Below the pieces are notes generated by a model. That model had not been told where the DNA came from. It ran no database searches and saw only the letters and a list, made by a program, of their open reading frames with translations. From Rhodopseudomonas sp. P2A-2r (GTDB lineage Bacteria > Pseudomonadota > Alphaproteobacteria > Rhizobiales > Xanthobacteraceae): a DNA stretch of 64,000 bases. The stretch spans positions 5,860,001 through 5,924,000 of the forward strand of contig NZ_CP110389.1 of assembly GCF_026015985.1 (NCBI RefSeq), in the 5' to 3' direction. Positions 44,467-53,760 of the stretch are shown piece after piece; position 1 is the first letter of the stretch, and each line of letters begins with the position of its first letter. The translations under genes and the position numbers were made by a program.

Positions 44467-45800
44467 ATGACAAGCTCCATGACCGAAATGACCCCTGCCC
44501 TTCTCATCTCCGCGCCGCGCTCCGGCGCCGGCAAGACCACGGTGACTTTGGGCATCCTCGCCGCGCTGGCGCGGCGCGGGATAAAAGTGCGATCGGCCAA
44601 GGCCGGGCCCGATTACATCGACCCGGCGTTTCATGCCGCCGCGACCGGTCGCAGCAGTCTCAACCTGGACTCCTGGTCGATGCCGCCCTCGCTGCTCGAC
44701 GCGCTGGCGAGCGATGCCGCAGCCGATGCCGACATGCTGGTGATCGAAGGCGCCATGGGCCTGTTCGACGGCGTTGCCAGGGAACCCGGCCGCAGCGGTG
44801 CGGCGGCGGACCTGGCGGCGCGCTGGCACCTGCCGGTGCTGCTGGTGCTCGACGTCTCCGGCCAGTCGCAATCCGCCGCCGCCGTGCTGCGCGGCTTTGC
44901 CGGCCACGATCCCGCGGTCCACATTGCCGGCGCCATCCTGAACCGCGTCGGCAGCGAGCGGCATCGCGCGCCCATCGCCACCGCGATCGGTGCCCTGGGC
45001 ATACCAGTGCTCGGCGGCATTCCGCGCGACGCCACGCTGACGCTGCCGGAGCGCCATCTCGGCCTCGTGCAGGCCGGCGAGCACGGTGACCTCGCCGCGC
45101 GCCTGACTGCCCTCGCCGACATGGCCGAACAACATCTCGACCTCGACGCCGTCATCGCACTGGCCGCGCCGCTCGCGCGCAGCACAGGCAAGACGGCCTT
45201 CGCAATCCCGCCGCCCGGGCAGCGCATCGCGCTGGCGTCCGATGCCGCATTCAGCTTCATCTATCCGCATCTGCTGGATGGCTGGCACCGCGCCGGTGCG
45301 GAGATCGTACGCTTCTCTCCCTCGCCGACGAAACGCCGGACTCGTCCTGCGATGTCTGCTGGCTGCCGGGCGGCTATCCCGAGCTGCACGCCGGTGCACT
45401 GGCTACCGCGCAGACCTTTCGCGATGGGCTCATGCGTTTCGCAGAAACCCGGCCGGTGCATGGCGAGTGCGGTGGGTTCATGGTGTTGGGCGAGCGGCTG
45501 GAGGACGCCGACGGCGTCAACCACCCCATGACCGGCCTGCTCGGCCACGCCACCAGCTTCCACAAGCGTCGGCTGCATCTCGGCTATCGCGAGGCGCGGC
45601 TCCTCGCCGACAGTCCGATCGGACCGGCCGGCGCGCGGGTGCGCGGCCATGAATTCCACTATGCCACGCTGATCCCCGGTGCCGACGCGCCGTTTGCCGA
45701 GCTCACCGATGCCTACGGTCAGCCCGTCGCCGAGCAGGGCGGTCGCCGCGGCCATGTCACTGGTACGTTCTTCCACGCCATCGCACGGAGCGACGCATGA
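44467..45800 (+). pseudogene. cobB: Cobyrinic acid a,c-diamide synthase (CobB/CbiA), frameshifted
   Basis: The enzyme amidates the a and c carboxylates of (hydrogeno)cobyrinate with glutamine and ATP in cobalamin synthesis. The N-terminal ATP domain has SAPRSGAGKTTVTLGIL, KAGPDYIDPAFH and EGAMGLFDG. The C-terminal class I glutaminase domain has HGECGGFMVLGERLED with its cysteine nucleophile and HEFHYATL. The two halves are in different frames; adding one base in the CCC at 45319-45321 gives VRFSPLADE and a 444-residue protein. No other cob gene is in the window. The stop overlaps the next start (ATGA). Confidence 0.88.
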
Positions 45801-46960
45801 CCGAGCCCCTCTCTGCCATCGATGCCGCCCTACTGCCGCCGGGTATCCGCTCGCGCTTCGTCGACGACATCAACGGCCTGCGCATGCACGTGCTGGAGGC
45901 CGGCTTCGAGACCAGGGACCGGCCGTGCATCCTGCTGCTGCACGGTTTCCCCGAACTGGCCTATAGCTGGCGCAAGGTGATGCCGCAGCTGGCGGCAGCC
46001 GGCTATCACGTGCTGGCGCTGGACCAGCGCGGCTATGGCCGCACCACCGGCTGGGATGCGGACTATGACGGCGACCTCGCGCCGTTCCGCCTGCTCAATC
46101 TAGTGCGCGATGCGCTTGGGCTGGTGGCCGCCTTCGGCTATCGCCACGTCGAGGCGGTGGTCGGTCACGATTTCGGCTCGTCGGTGGCGGCATGGTGCGC
46201 GCTGGTGCGGCCCGACGTGTTTCGCGCGGTGGCCTTGATGAGTGCGCCGTTCGCCGGCCCGCCGCCGCTGCCGTTCGGCACCGCCGACGTGCCGGCGGCG
46301 CCGAAGCCGGAAGATCCCGTGCACCGCGATCTCGCCGCCCTGCCGCGGCCACGCAAGCATTATCAATGGTACTATTCGACGCGCGAGGCCAACGGCGACA
46401 TGCAGCGTGCGCCACAGGGCGTGCATGATTTCCTGCGCGGCTATTATCATCACAAGAGCGCGGACTGGACCGGCAACAGGCCATTCCCGCTGAATAGCTG
46501 GACCGCGAGCGAGCTGGCCAAGCTGCCGACCTATTACGTGATGAGACTCGGCCAAACCATGGCCGAAACCGTCGCCGAGGAAATGCCGTCGCCGGCCCAG
46601 ATCGCGGCGAACCGGTGGCTGCCGGACCTGGAGCTGGCGTTCTATGCCGGCGAATATGACCGCACCGGATTCCAGGGCGGCTTGCAATGGTATCGCTGCG
46701 GCACGTCGGGCGCATTCACCGCCGAGCACGAGACCTACTCCGGCCGCAGCATTGACGTCCCAAGCTGCTTCATTTCAGGACGACAGGATTGGGGCATCTA
46801 TCAGCGGTCCGGCACCATCGAGGCGATGCAGACCACGGCCTGCAGCGACATGCGGGGCGTGCATCTGATCGACCACGCCGGCCACTGGGTGCAGCAGGAG
46901 CAGCCGGACGAGGTCAGCCGGCTGCTCCTGGAGTTCTTCACGCAGGCTGCCGGGCGATAA
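45797..46960 (+). CDS. Alpha/beta hydrolase, epoxide hydrolase-like
   Basis: The 387-residue hydrolase has the oxyanion motif HGFPE (49-53), nucleophile D125 in GHDFGSSVAAW and the catalytic histidine in DHAGHWVQQE near the C-terminus. Asp as nucleophile together with HGFPE indicates an epoxide hydrolase or a dehalogenase-type enzyme rather than an esterase. Tyrosines in the cap region (for example PTYYVMR) would fit epoxide hydrolase. It is translationally coupled to cobB, with no obvious biochemical link. The substrate is unknown. Confidence 0.85.
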   Translation: MTEPLSAIDAALLPPGIRSRFVDDINGLRMHVLEAGFETRDRPCILLLHGFPELAYSWRKVMPQLAAAGYHVLALDQRGYGRTTGWDADYDGDLAPFRLLNLVRDALGLVAAFGYRHVEAVVGHDFGSSVAAWCALVRPDVFRAVALMSAPFAGPPPLPFGTADVPAAPKPEDPVHRDLAALPRPRKHYQWYYSTREANGDMQRAPQGVHDFLRGYYHHKSADWTGNRPFPLNSWTASELAKLPTYYVMRLGQTMAETVAEEMPSPAQIAANRWLPDLELAFYAGEYDRTGFQGGLQWYRCGTSGAFTAEHETYSGRSIDVPSCFISGRQDWGIYQRSGTIEAMQTTACSDMRGVHLIDHAGHWVQQEQPDEVSRLLLEFFTQAAGR

Positions 46961-46961
46961 T

Positions 46962-46984
46962 CCGCGGCAGCCTGCGCGGCTTTT
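46962..46984 (+). terminator. Possible terminator between convergent genes
   Basis: A short stem CCGCG/CGCGG with an 8-base loop is followed by CTTTT. It lies just after the hydrolase stop and touches the end of the convergent chemoreceptor gene. The stem is short, so support is moderate. Confidence 0.4.
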
Positions 46985-49177
46985 ACGCCGCGCGCACCGT
47001 GTCGAGGAATTTGCCGACTTCCTGTTTAAGTCGCTCGCTGTCGCGCGACAGCAGCTGCGCCGCCGACAGCACCTGCGCCGACGCCGAGCCGGTCTCGGAA
47101 GCACCGCGCTGCACATCGCCGATGTTGGTGCTGACCTGGGTGGTGCCCTGCGAGGCCTGCTGGACGTTGCGGGAGATTTCCTGGGTCGCCGCGCCCTGCT
47201 CTTCCACTGCAGCCGCGATGGTCGAGGCGATCTCCGACATGCGCCCGATGGTGTCGCCGATTTCCTTGATTGCCCCCACCGAATCCTGCGTGGCGTTCTG
47301 GATGCCGGTGATCTGCATGCTGATCTCGCCGGTGGCCTTGGCGGTCTGCTCCGCCAGTGCCTTGACCTCAGACGCCACCACCGCAAAACCGCGTCCGGCC
47401 TCGCCGGCACGGGCCGCCTCGATGGTTGCATTGAGCGCCAGCAGGTTGGTCTGCCCGGCAATGGTGTTGATCAGTTCGACGACGTCGCCAATACGGCTCG
47501 CCGCTTTCGCCAACTCACCGACGCGGTCGTTAGTCTTGCGCGCCTGATCCACCGCCTCATGGGCGATGCGCGAGGATTCCTGCACCTGACGGCTGATTTC
47601 GTTAACCGAAGAGGCCATCTCCTCGGTGGCCGAGGCCACCGACTGCACATTGGTGGAGGCTTCTTCCGAAGCCGCGGCAACCACCGCGGTCAGTTGCTCC
47701 GCGCGTTCGGCGTTGGCCGACAGCGTATTGGCGGACGCTTCGAGTTCGGTTGAGGCCGATGACACAGTCTGGATGATCTCGCCGACAGCGCCCTCGAATT
47801 TGTCCGCGAGTTCATGCATGCCTCGACGTCGATCAATCTCCCCTTGGCCTGATCCTCCGCGCGCTGCGCGACATTCTTCGTCAAATCGCCTTGCATCGTT
47901 CGCAATGCGCCTGCCAGAACACCCACCTCGTCCGCCTGCTCGATATCGAGTTTCTGATCAAAGGTGCCTTTGGCGATTCCGTTGGCAAACGCGGCACAGG
48001 CGCGGATCGGCTGCGCGATGCCGCGTGCGGCTATGGCAATCAGTCCGATGGCAATCAGCACCACGACCAAGCCGACACCAAGCTGCATAAGACTGCTCGA
48101 TGTCGATCGTTCCCGTAGCGAGGTGTCGAGGGCATTGGCTGACGCGAGCACCACACTGCGGGGAATCGAGACGATGACGGCCCACGGCGAAGTCGTGAGA
48201 CCGAATTGGATCGGGGAGTAAATGTCAACGTTGGCCGATGCCGGATCGTCCTTCACCGTGGCCTTGCCGGTGCGGACGATGCCTGCACTATCGGCCCAAC
48301 GAGGATCCGCCTCTGCGACTTTCTTGCCAATGACGTTCGAACTGGCACTGTTGGCCACGACCAGTCCGGTATCGTTGACAATGGCGACCTTGCCCTTGCC
48401 GTCGAACAGCGACGCATTGATCTTGACCGCGAGTTGCTGCACAAAATCAAGATTGTAGTCTGCGCCTGCCACGCCACGGAACTTTCCGTCAATAACCACC
48501 GGGACCGACATGGTCGCCAGGAATACCTGCTTGCCCTGCACGATATAGGGAAGCGGGCCGAGGATGTTCTCCTTGCCCGTGGTCATCGGGTTGATGTACC
48601 AGGCGCCTTTCACCAGACCGTTCGGATGCTGGTCCTTGCTGTCGTACTCGACAAGCGGCTGCACCGCGACCGTACCGCCCGCGCCGCGCGTCCAGTAAGG
48701 CAGGAAGCGGCCGGTATCGTCGGAGCCGCTGTCCTTCCGGCCTTTAAAGGCTGCATCGTTGCCGTCGAGCGCATTGGGTTCCCACGCCGAATAAGTGCCA
48801 TTGAATGCCGGATTGTTCTCCAGGACATTCCGCAGCACCGCATTCAGCTGCTTGCGGCGGGTATCGCTCGGTGTCCCGCTGTTCTTGTCGTCCGCCAGCA
48901 CGGCGAATGCATGCGCAATGGTTCGCGCTGCATCGAGCCCGACTTCAAGTTCGGCCTTGATCGCATTGCCCTCAGTCGCGGCGCGGTTGAGCAGGCTCTC
49001 CTTGGTTTGGCTATCCACCAGGCGCATCACTTCCGCGGTGACGTAAGAATGCGTATTCCCGCTCGAGACCAGAGTGTAGCTGATCAGGACAACGCTCGTC
49101 ATCGTCAGGCAAAGGCCCGCAACGAGGCCGATTTTGAGTTGAAGCGAACGGATTTTTGCGAACGAGAATTTGCGCAT
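46983..49177 (-). pseudogene. Methyl-accepting chemotaxis protein with periplasmic Cache domain, frameshifted
   Basis: The receptor has an N-terminal membrane helix (about residues 12-35) and a periplasmic dCache-type ligand domain (about 40-300; LPYWTRGAGGTVAVQPLVEYD, GPLPYIVQGKQVFLATMSVPV). A second membrane helix and HAMP domain follow, then the long cytoplasmic signalling coiled coil with the hairpin [36 protein letters not shown]. The frame breaks after GRLIDVEA at about 47820; adding one base gives 731 residues in all. Cache domains of this kind often sense amino or organic acids. It is convergent with the hydrolase gene and has no che genes nearby. Confidence 0.87.
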
Positions 49178-49595
49178 ATGGATCAGTTCTTTCTGCTTTC
49201 GTTCAAATTGGATGGGGGATCAAATCGGTCCGGATCGCCATTACCGCCATTGCAGATACAGGGTCGGTAACTCCACCGGCTTAATATGTCGGCCGGTACT
49301 ACTACGGGAACTTGCCATCCGATCGATGGCTTCGACGACGGAAAAGAGCAGAATCTGGATCGCGATCTGGATGCGAAAGCCGCTGCATTTCTGAGGCGAC
49401 CGGTTCGGCCTCATGAGCTTTTTATGCCGTCGCTATACGGCCGGCTTCTGATCGCCCCGCCCGCGCCCCGCCATGGCAGGGAGCCACGATGTGCAGGAAG
49501 CTTGATCCAGATCATCCCCCACCGACGGTAGAGCGGGCATGGTCCCCGGAATGCGCGAGCCGCCGGACCGGCGCGGTTCCGCTCGGGAGCAGGCC
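49178..49595. other. Intergenic region between chemoreceptor and hemN
   Basis: This 418-base gap holds the divergent promoters of the two genes. No ORF here looks coding, and I see no repeat or RNA gene. The only recognisable element is the anaerobox at 49502-49515. Confidence 0.6.
49502..49515 (+). promoter_or_regulatory. FixK/FNR-type anaerobox upstream of hemN
   Basis: TTGATCCAGATCAT matches TTGAT-N4-ATCAA at nine of ten positions. It is centred about 87 bases before the hemN start codon. Bradyrhizobial hemN genes are known FixK2 targets, which supports the call. Confidence 0.7.
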
Positions 49596-50957
49596 ATGAG
49601 CTTGAATGAGATCGACAAGGCGCTGGTGATGCGGCGAGCCGCCGCGTTGCCGCGCTACACCAGCTATCCCACTGCGAACCACTTCAAACCGACGGTGGGT
49701 CCGGGCGACTACCGCAACTGGCTGGCCGGGCTGGCCGATGACGCGGCGCTATCGCTGTATGTGCACATTCCGTTCTGCAACGAGATGTGCTGGTATTGCG
49801 CCTGCAGCACCAAGGCGACACGCCGCTACGATCCTGTCGCGCGCTACCTCGATACGCTGGAGGCCGAGATTGCCACGGTCTCCGGTCTGGTCCCGCGCGG
49901 GCATCGGCTGCCCCACCTGCACTGGGGCGGCGGCTCGCCGGATATTCTGTCGGTCGCGGACATCACGCGTCTGGGCGGCGCGCTGAAGGCGAGTTTCCAC
50001 CTCGACGCAGACACCGAATTCGCCGTCGAAATCGATCCGCGGCTGATGACCGCCGACAAGGCCGATGCCTTCGTTGGAATCGGCGTCAACCGAATCTCGA
50101 TCGGCGTGCAGGACTTCGATCCCGCGGTGCAGGCCGCGATCGGCCGTATGCAGAGCTACGAGGTATCCAAGGCGTCGCTGGACCTGTTCCGCGACCGTGG
50201 CGTGACCTCGGTCAATATGGATCTGGTCTACGGCCTGCCGCACCAGACCGAGCAGAGCCTGACCCGCACCATCGCCCGGGTGATCGAGCTGTCGCCCGAC
50301 CGCATCGCCATCTTCGGCTACGCTCACCTGCCGCAGCGCGCGCACAATCAGAAGCTGATCGACGAGGCCGCGCTGCCCGGGCCGATGGAGCGCTTCGCCA
50401 TGGCGCGTCGGCTCACCACCCAGCTCACCAAGGCTGGCTACGTGCAACTCGGGCTCGATCATTTTGCACGGCGCGAGGACAGCCTGGCGACGAAGCCGCT
50501 CAACCGCAATTTCCAAGGTTACACCACCGACGGCGCCGAGACGCTGATCGGGCTTGGCGCTTCGGCGATCGGAAAATTGCCGCAGGGCTACGTGCAGAAC
50601 GCCGTGGCTGTGGGCGACTATGCCAACCGCGTGGGGCAGAACGGTCTCGCCACCACGCGCGGCTGGACGCTGACGCCCGACGACCGGTTGCGCGCCTTCG
50701 TCATCGAACGCCTGATGTGCGATTTCACGTTCTCCTTCGCAGCCATCGCTGCGAATTTCGGCGAGGCAGAAGCGCATGCCCTGCTGCGCGAGGCCGATGC
50801 GCTGGTGGTCAACGATCCCGACGGTTTTCTGAAGTCAACCGATGACGGGTTTGAGCTGACGCTGCGCGGTCGCCCGTTCGTCCGCAACATCTGCGCCCGT
50901 TTCGACGCCTATCTCAATCCCGTCGCCGGCGGCGCGAAACACTCGATGTCGGTGTGA
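49596..50957 (+). CDS. hemN: Oxygen-independent coproporphyrinogen III oxidase
   Basis: This is a radical SAM enzyme of 453 residues that decarboxylates coproporphyrinogen III to protoporphyrinogen IX without O2. The [4Fe-4S] cysteines are C61, C65 and C68 in YVHIPFCNEMCWYCAC. GGGSPDILS, GVNRISIGVQDFD and MDLVYGLPHQT are further family motifs, and the C-terminal HemN domain is present. Position after the cluster reads CACSTKAT, slightly unlike the usual CGC, but the fourth cysteine is kept. The ATG at 49596 follows GGGAG. The anaerobox upstream suggests induction at low oxygen. Confidence 0.93.
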   Translation: MSLNEIDKALVMRRAAALPRYTSYPTANHFKPTVGPGDYRNWLAGLADDAALSLYVHIPFCNEMCWYCACSTKATRRYDPVARYLDTLEAEIATVSGLVPRGHRLPHLHWGGGSPDILSVADITRLGGALKASFHLDADTEFAVEIDPRLMTADKADAFVGIGVNRISIGVQDFDPAVQAAIGRMQSYEVSKASLDLFRDRGVTSVNMDLVYGLPHQTEQSLTRTIARVIELSPDRIAIFGYAHLPQRAHNQKLIDEAALPGPMERFAMARRLTTQLTKAGYVQLGLDHFARREDSLATKPLNRNFQGYTTDGAETLIGLGASAIGKLPQGYVQNAVAVGDYANRVGQNGLATTRGWTLTPDDRLRAFVIERLMCDFTFSFAAIAANFGEAEAHALLREADALVVNDPDGFLKSTDDGFELTLRGRPFVRNICARFDAYLNPVAGGAKHSMSV

Positions 50958-51060
50958 CGCTGCGGTTGTCAGAATCCGGATCCGCCATATGGCCGCTGCT
51001 CGACGCTGGATCGAAAAGGGAACCGGCAGCTTGACCGTGCGCGAGTGACCTTCTAGAAAA

Positions 51061-51077
51061 TTTAGAATAATTCTAAT
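51061..51077. promoter_or_regulatory. Iron control element (ICE), Irr-type box
   Basis: TTTAGAATAATTCTAAT contains the perfect palindrome TTAGAAT-A-ATTCTAA and matches the rhizobial ICE consensus TTTAGAA-N3-TTCTAAA at all but the last base. A TTCTAGAA palindrome lies directly upstream (51051-51058). It is placed 54 bases before the ATG at 51131. Confidence 0.7.
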
Positions 51078-51130
51078 CTTGATGTCGGCCGCCGCTGCCA
51101 TGTGCCGGATCGACGAGCTGGATCAGCGCC

Positions 51131-51358
51131 ATGAAGACTCTACGACGCTGCTTCGGGAATCTCGCCTTCGCCACCGGTCTTGCCTTCGCGGCCCCCGCTT
51201 GGGCCGTCGACGAAATCCAGACCTTCCCACCAGTTGGTGACGCCGCACCGGCGGTGCGCCTGGCGCGCAAGATCAGATCGAGCGCCTTAGTCCGTCGGCC
51301 GAACAGCAGCATACGCTGTTTGCCGTCACCGGTTTTAAGCTCGGCATCTTCGATGTGA
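51131..51358 (+). CDS. Small secreted protein downstream of the iron box, probably frameshifted
   Basis: The open frame of 75 residues starts with a good signal peptide (MKTLRRCFGNLAFATGLAFA, then APAWA). I do not recognise the mature part (VDEIQTFPPVGDAAPAVRLARK). After that point codon use in this frame becomes poor. The frame one base away becomes good (DQIERLSPSAEQQHTLFAVT, then GFKLGIFDVNL) and runs to a stop at about 51440. A lost base near 51270 would join them into about 103 residues. Cytochrome b561 follows in the same direction. Control by Irr through the box at 51061 is the most useful clue: a role in iron or haem handling is plausible but not shown. Confidence 0.45.
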   Translation: MKTLRRCFGNLAFATGLAFAAPAWAVDEIQTFPPVGDAAPAVRLARKIRSSALVRRPNSSIRCLPSPVLSSASSM

Positions 51359-51464
51359 ATCTCAGCGGACGCCGGCGAACGTGTCCCCACGGACCCGTGA
51401 ATCCGACGGCGCGCTCCGCAACTCGCAGAGCCGTCTATTGACCCCTGCTCACTGAAAGAACGTC

Positions 51465-51992
51465 ATGACTGATCGTCTGCACTACGGCACTCCAGCCAAG
51501 ATCTTGCATTGGCTGATCGTGGCGCTGCTTCTGATCCAGTATCCGATCGGCTGGCTGATGCCCGACATCCATGCCGGCCCGCCCGGTGCCCCGATGACGT
51601 TTCACCTCTCGTTCGGTATGCTCATCCTCGCAGTTATCGCCTTGCGCCTGGTGTGGCGAAGCACCCATCCGGTGGCGCCGGATAGCTTGTTGCAGCCATG
51701 GCAGCGCGTCAGTTCGGAGGCGATGCACTGGCTGCTCTATGTTCTGGTGTTGGCCACAACCATCACGGGCTGGCTGTTCGCCTCGTTCCGCGGCTGGTCG
51801 GTGTCGCTGTTCTACCTGGTGCCGCTGCCCATGCTGTCGTCGAAAAATGCGGAGGCCGGCAAACTGATCGACGGCTGGCATCAGGCCACGGAATGGGGCC
51901 TGATGATTGTCATCGCGTTGCACGTTGCGGCCGTGCTGGTCCACATCTTTGTCTATCGCGACCGCATCATGCAGCGGATGCTGCCGGGATAG
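51465..51992 (+). CDS. Cytochrome b561 family membrane protein
   Basis: The 175-residue protein has four membrane helices and histidines at the expected haem positions: H15 (ILHWLIV), H47 (FHLSFGML), H88 (AMHWLLYV), H139 (GWHQATEWG) and H153 (ALHVAAVL). It is a prokaryotic b561, which passes electrons between quinol and periplasmic acceptors or superoxide. It could be the second gene of an iron-regulated unit starting at the ICE box, since only the small secreted ORF lies between. The start is the first ATG of the frame. Confidence 0.88.
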   Translation: MTDRLHYGTPAKILHWLIVALLLIQYPIGWLMPDIHAGPPGAPMTFHLSFGMLILAVIALRLVWRSTHPVAPDSLLQPWQRVSSEAMHWLLYVLVLATTITGWLFASFRGWSVSLFYLVPLPMLSSKNAEAGKLIDGWHQATEWGLMIVIALHVAAVLVHIFVYRDRIMQRMLPG

Positions 51993-52134
51993 GCAGCCCG
52001 TAGGCCGCACGCACTCGGCCTCCGGACCATTGATCCCCGACACTTCCGCGGTGCGTGCATTTCGCTGATAGCGCTTGCTCCGGTACCGCGATATGCGCAT
52101 CATCGATCCCGTCGATCATCGCAGGAGATGCGCC

Positions 52135-53599
52135 TTGACCACGCCGGAATTGAATTTTGCGACCGCCACCGAACTGACCTCCCTGCTGAACGCAAAAAGT
52201 CTCTGCCGTCGAACTGGCGCAGGGCGTCATCGACCAGATCGAAACCCATGACAGCCGCGTCAACGCCGTCTGCGTGCGCGATTTCGATCGTGGCCTCGAC
52301 GCCGCCCGCGCCGCCGACGCCGCGCTCGGGCGCGGCGACACCGCACCGCTGCTCGGCATTCCCTTGACGGTGAAGGAATCCTTCAATGTCGCCGGTCTAC
52401 CCACGACCTGGGGTTTTCCGGCGCAGAAGGATTTTATTGCCGCAGACGACGCCCTCGCCATCACCCGTGTAAAGGATGCGGGCGGCGTGATCCTCGGCAA
52501 GACCAACGTGCCCATCGGTCTCGGCGACTGGCAGAGCTACAACGACATCTATGGCACCACCAGTAATCCCTATGACCTCGGCCGCACGCCGGGCGGCTCC
52601 TCCGGCGGATCGTCGGCCGCATTGGCGGCCGGTTATGGCGCGCTGTCGCTCGGCTCCGACATCGGCGGATCGCTGCGCGTGCCCGGCCACTATTGCGGCA
52701 TCTACGCCCACAAGCCGACTTTCGCGCTAGCTCCGCCCCGTGGCCACGTCCCGCCGCCATTTCCGCCGCTGCCCTCGACCCGCGACCTCTCGGTGATCGG
52801 CCCGATGGCCCGTTGCGCTGCCGACCTCACCCTGCTGCTCGACGTCATCGCCGGGCCGGACCCCTGGCACGAAGGCGTCGGTTACCAGCTAGCGCTGCCA
52901 CCGGCGCGGCATACAGAACTCAAGGATTTCCGGGTTCTGGTGCTCAACGCTCATCCGCTTCTGCCGATCTCGGCAAGCGTGCGCGAAGCGGTGGAAACGC
53001 TCGCCACAAACCTGGCAAAGGCCGGCGCCAGCGTGAGCCGGACGAGCCCGCTGCTGCCCGATCTCGCAGACGGCGCGCGGCTCTACATGCGGATGCTGGT
53101 GGCCCTGATGGCCGCCGGCGCCCCGGCCGAGGAATACGCGGCAAACGTCACCCTGGTTTCGAAACTCGATCCGAACGATCTCAGCCTCGCGGCCGAACGC
53201 GGCCGCGGCGCAGTGCTGAATCATCGCGACTGGCTGATCGCAGACAACGGCCGCAACCGACTGCGCGCCCAGTGGCGCGCGCTGTTTGAGCGCTTCGACG
53301 CGGTGATCTGCCCGGTGATGCCGACGCCCGCCTATCCGCACAATCACGACCCCGACCAAGACAAGCGCAATATCGAGATCGACGGCGTGAACCATCCCTA
53401 TGTCGATCAGCTGATCTGGCCCGGCGTTGCCACCTTGCCCGGCCTGCCAGCAACCGCCATTCCCGTCGCGATGTCGAAGGATGGGCTGCCGATCGGATTG
53501 CAGATCATGGGGCCATGGCTGGAAGACCGCACGCCGCTGAAACTGGCCGAGTTGATCGAACGTGAGTTCGGCGGCTTCAAGGCGCCGAAGGGATTTTGA
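52135..53599 (+). pseudogene. Amidase-signature family amidase, frameshifted near the N-terminus
   Basis: The catalytic core is intact from LGIPLTVKESFNVAGLPTTW (catalytic Lys) through GRTPGGSSGGSSAALAAGYG and GSDIGGSLRVPGHYCG (the Ser-cisSer-Lys set). The N-terminal 22 codons (a TTG start at 52135 after AGGAG, TTPELNFATATELTSLLNAK) are in another frame. The break is in the A run 52194-52198; one base too many (or two too few) explains it, giving about 487 residues. Downstream, an in-frame ATG at 52274 starts an ORF that would miss the first 46 residues. It hydrolyses an amide of unknown identity. Confidence 0.83.
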
Positions 53600-53623
53600 A
53601 GTCTTAGTCTCTCCGGGCACTCC

Positions 53624-53750
53624 ACTGTCATCCCCCGCGTAAGCGGGGATCCAGTAAACTGCGACGTTGAGGTCTGATCACCGGCGGCAGTGTCTACTGG
53701 ATCGCCCGGACTTAGCGCTCAATTGCGCACCTGGCCGGGCGATGACAGTT
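53624..53750. mobile_element. MITE-like element, family 4
   Basis: The element is about 127 bp long with terminal inverted repeats: ACTGTCATCCCCCG at the left and, reversed from the right end, AACTGTCATCGCCCGG. Each end also folds into its own hairpin (CCCCGCGTAAGCGGGG near the left, CCGGACTTAG...CTGGCCGGG at the right). It has no ORF and would need a transposase in trans. The related copy is at 14144-14294. No target-site duplication is evident. Confidence 0.55.
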
Positions 53751-53760
53751 GCGCGCGAAG

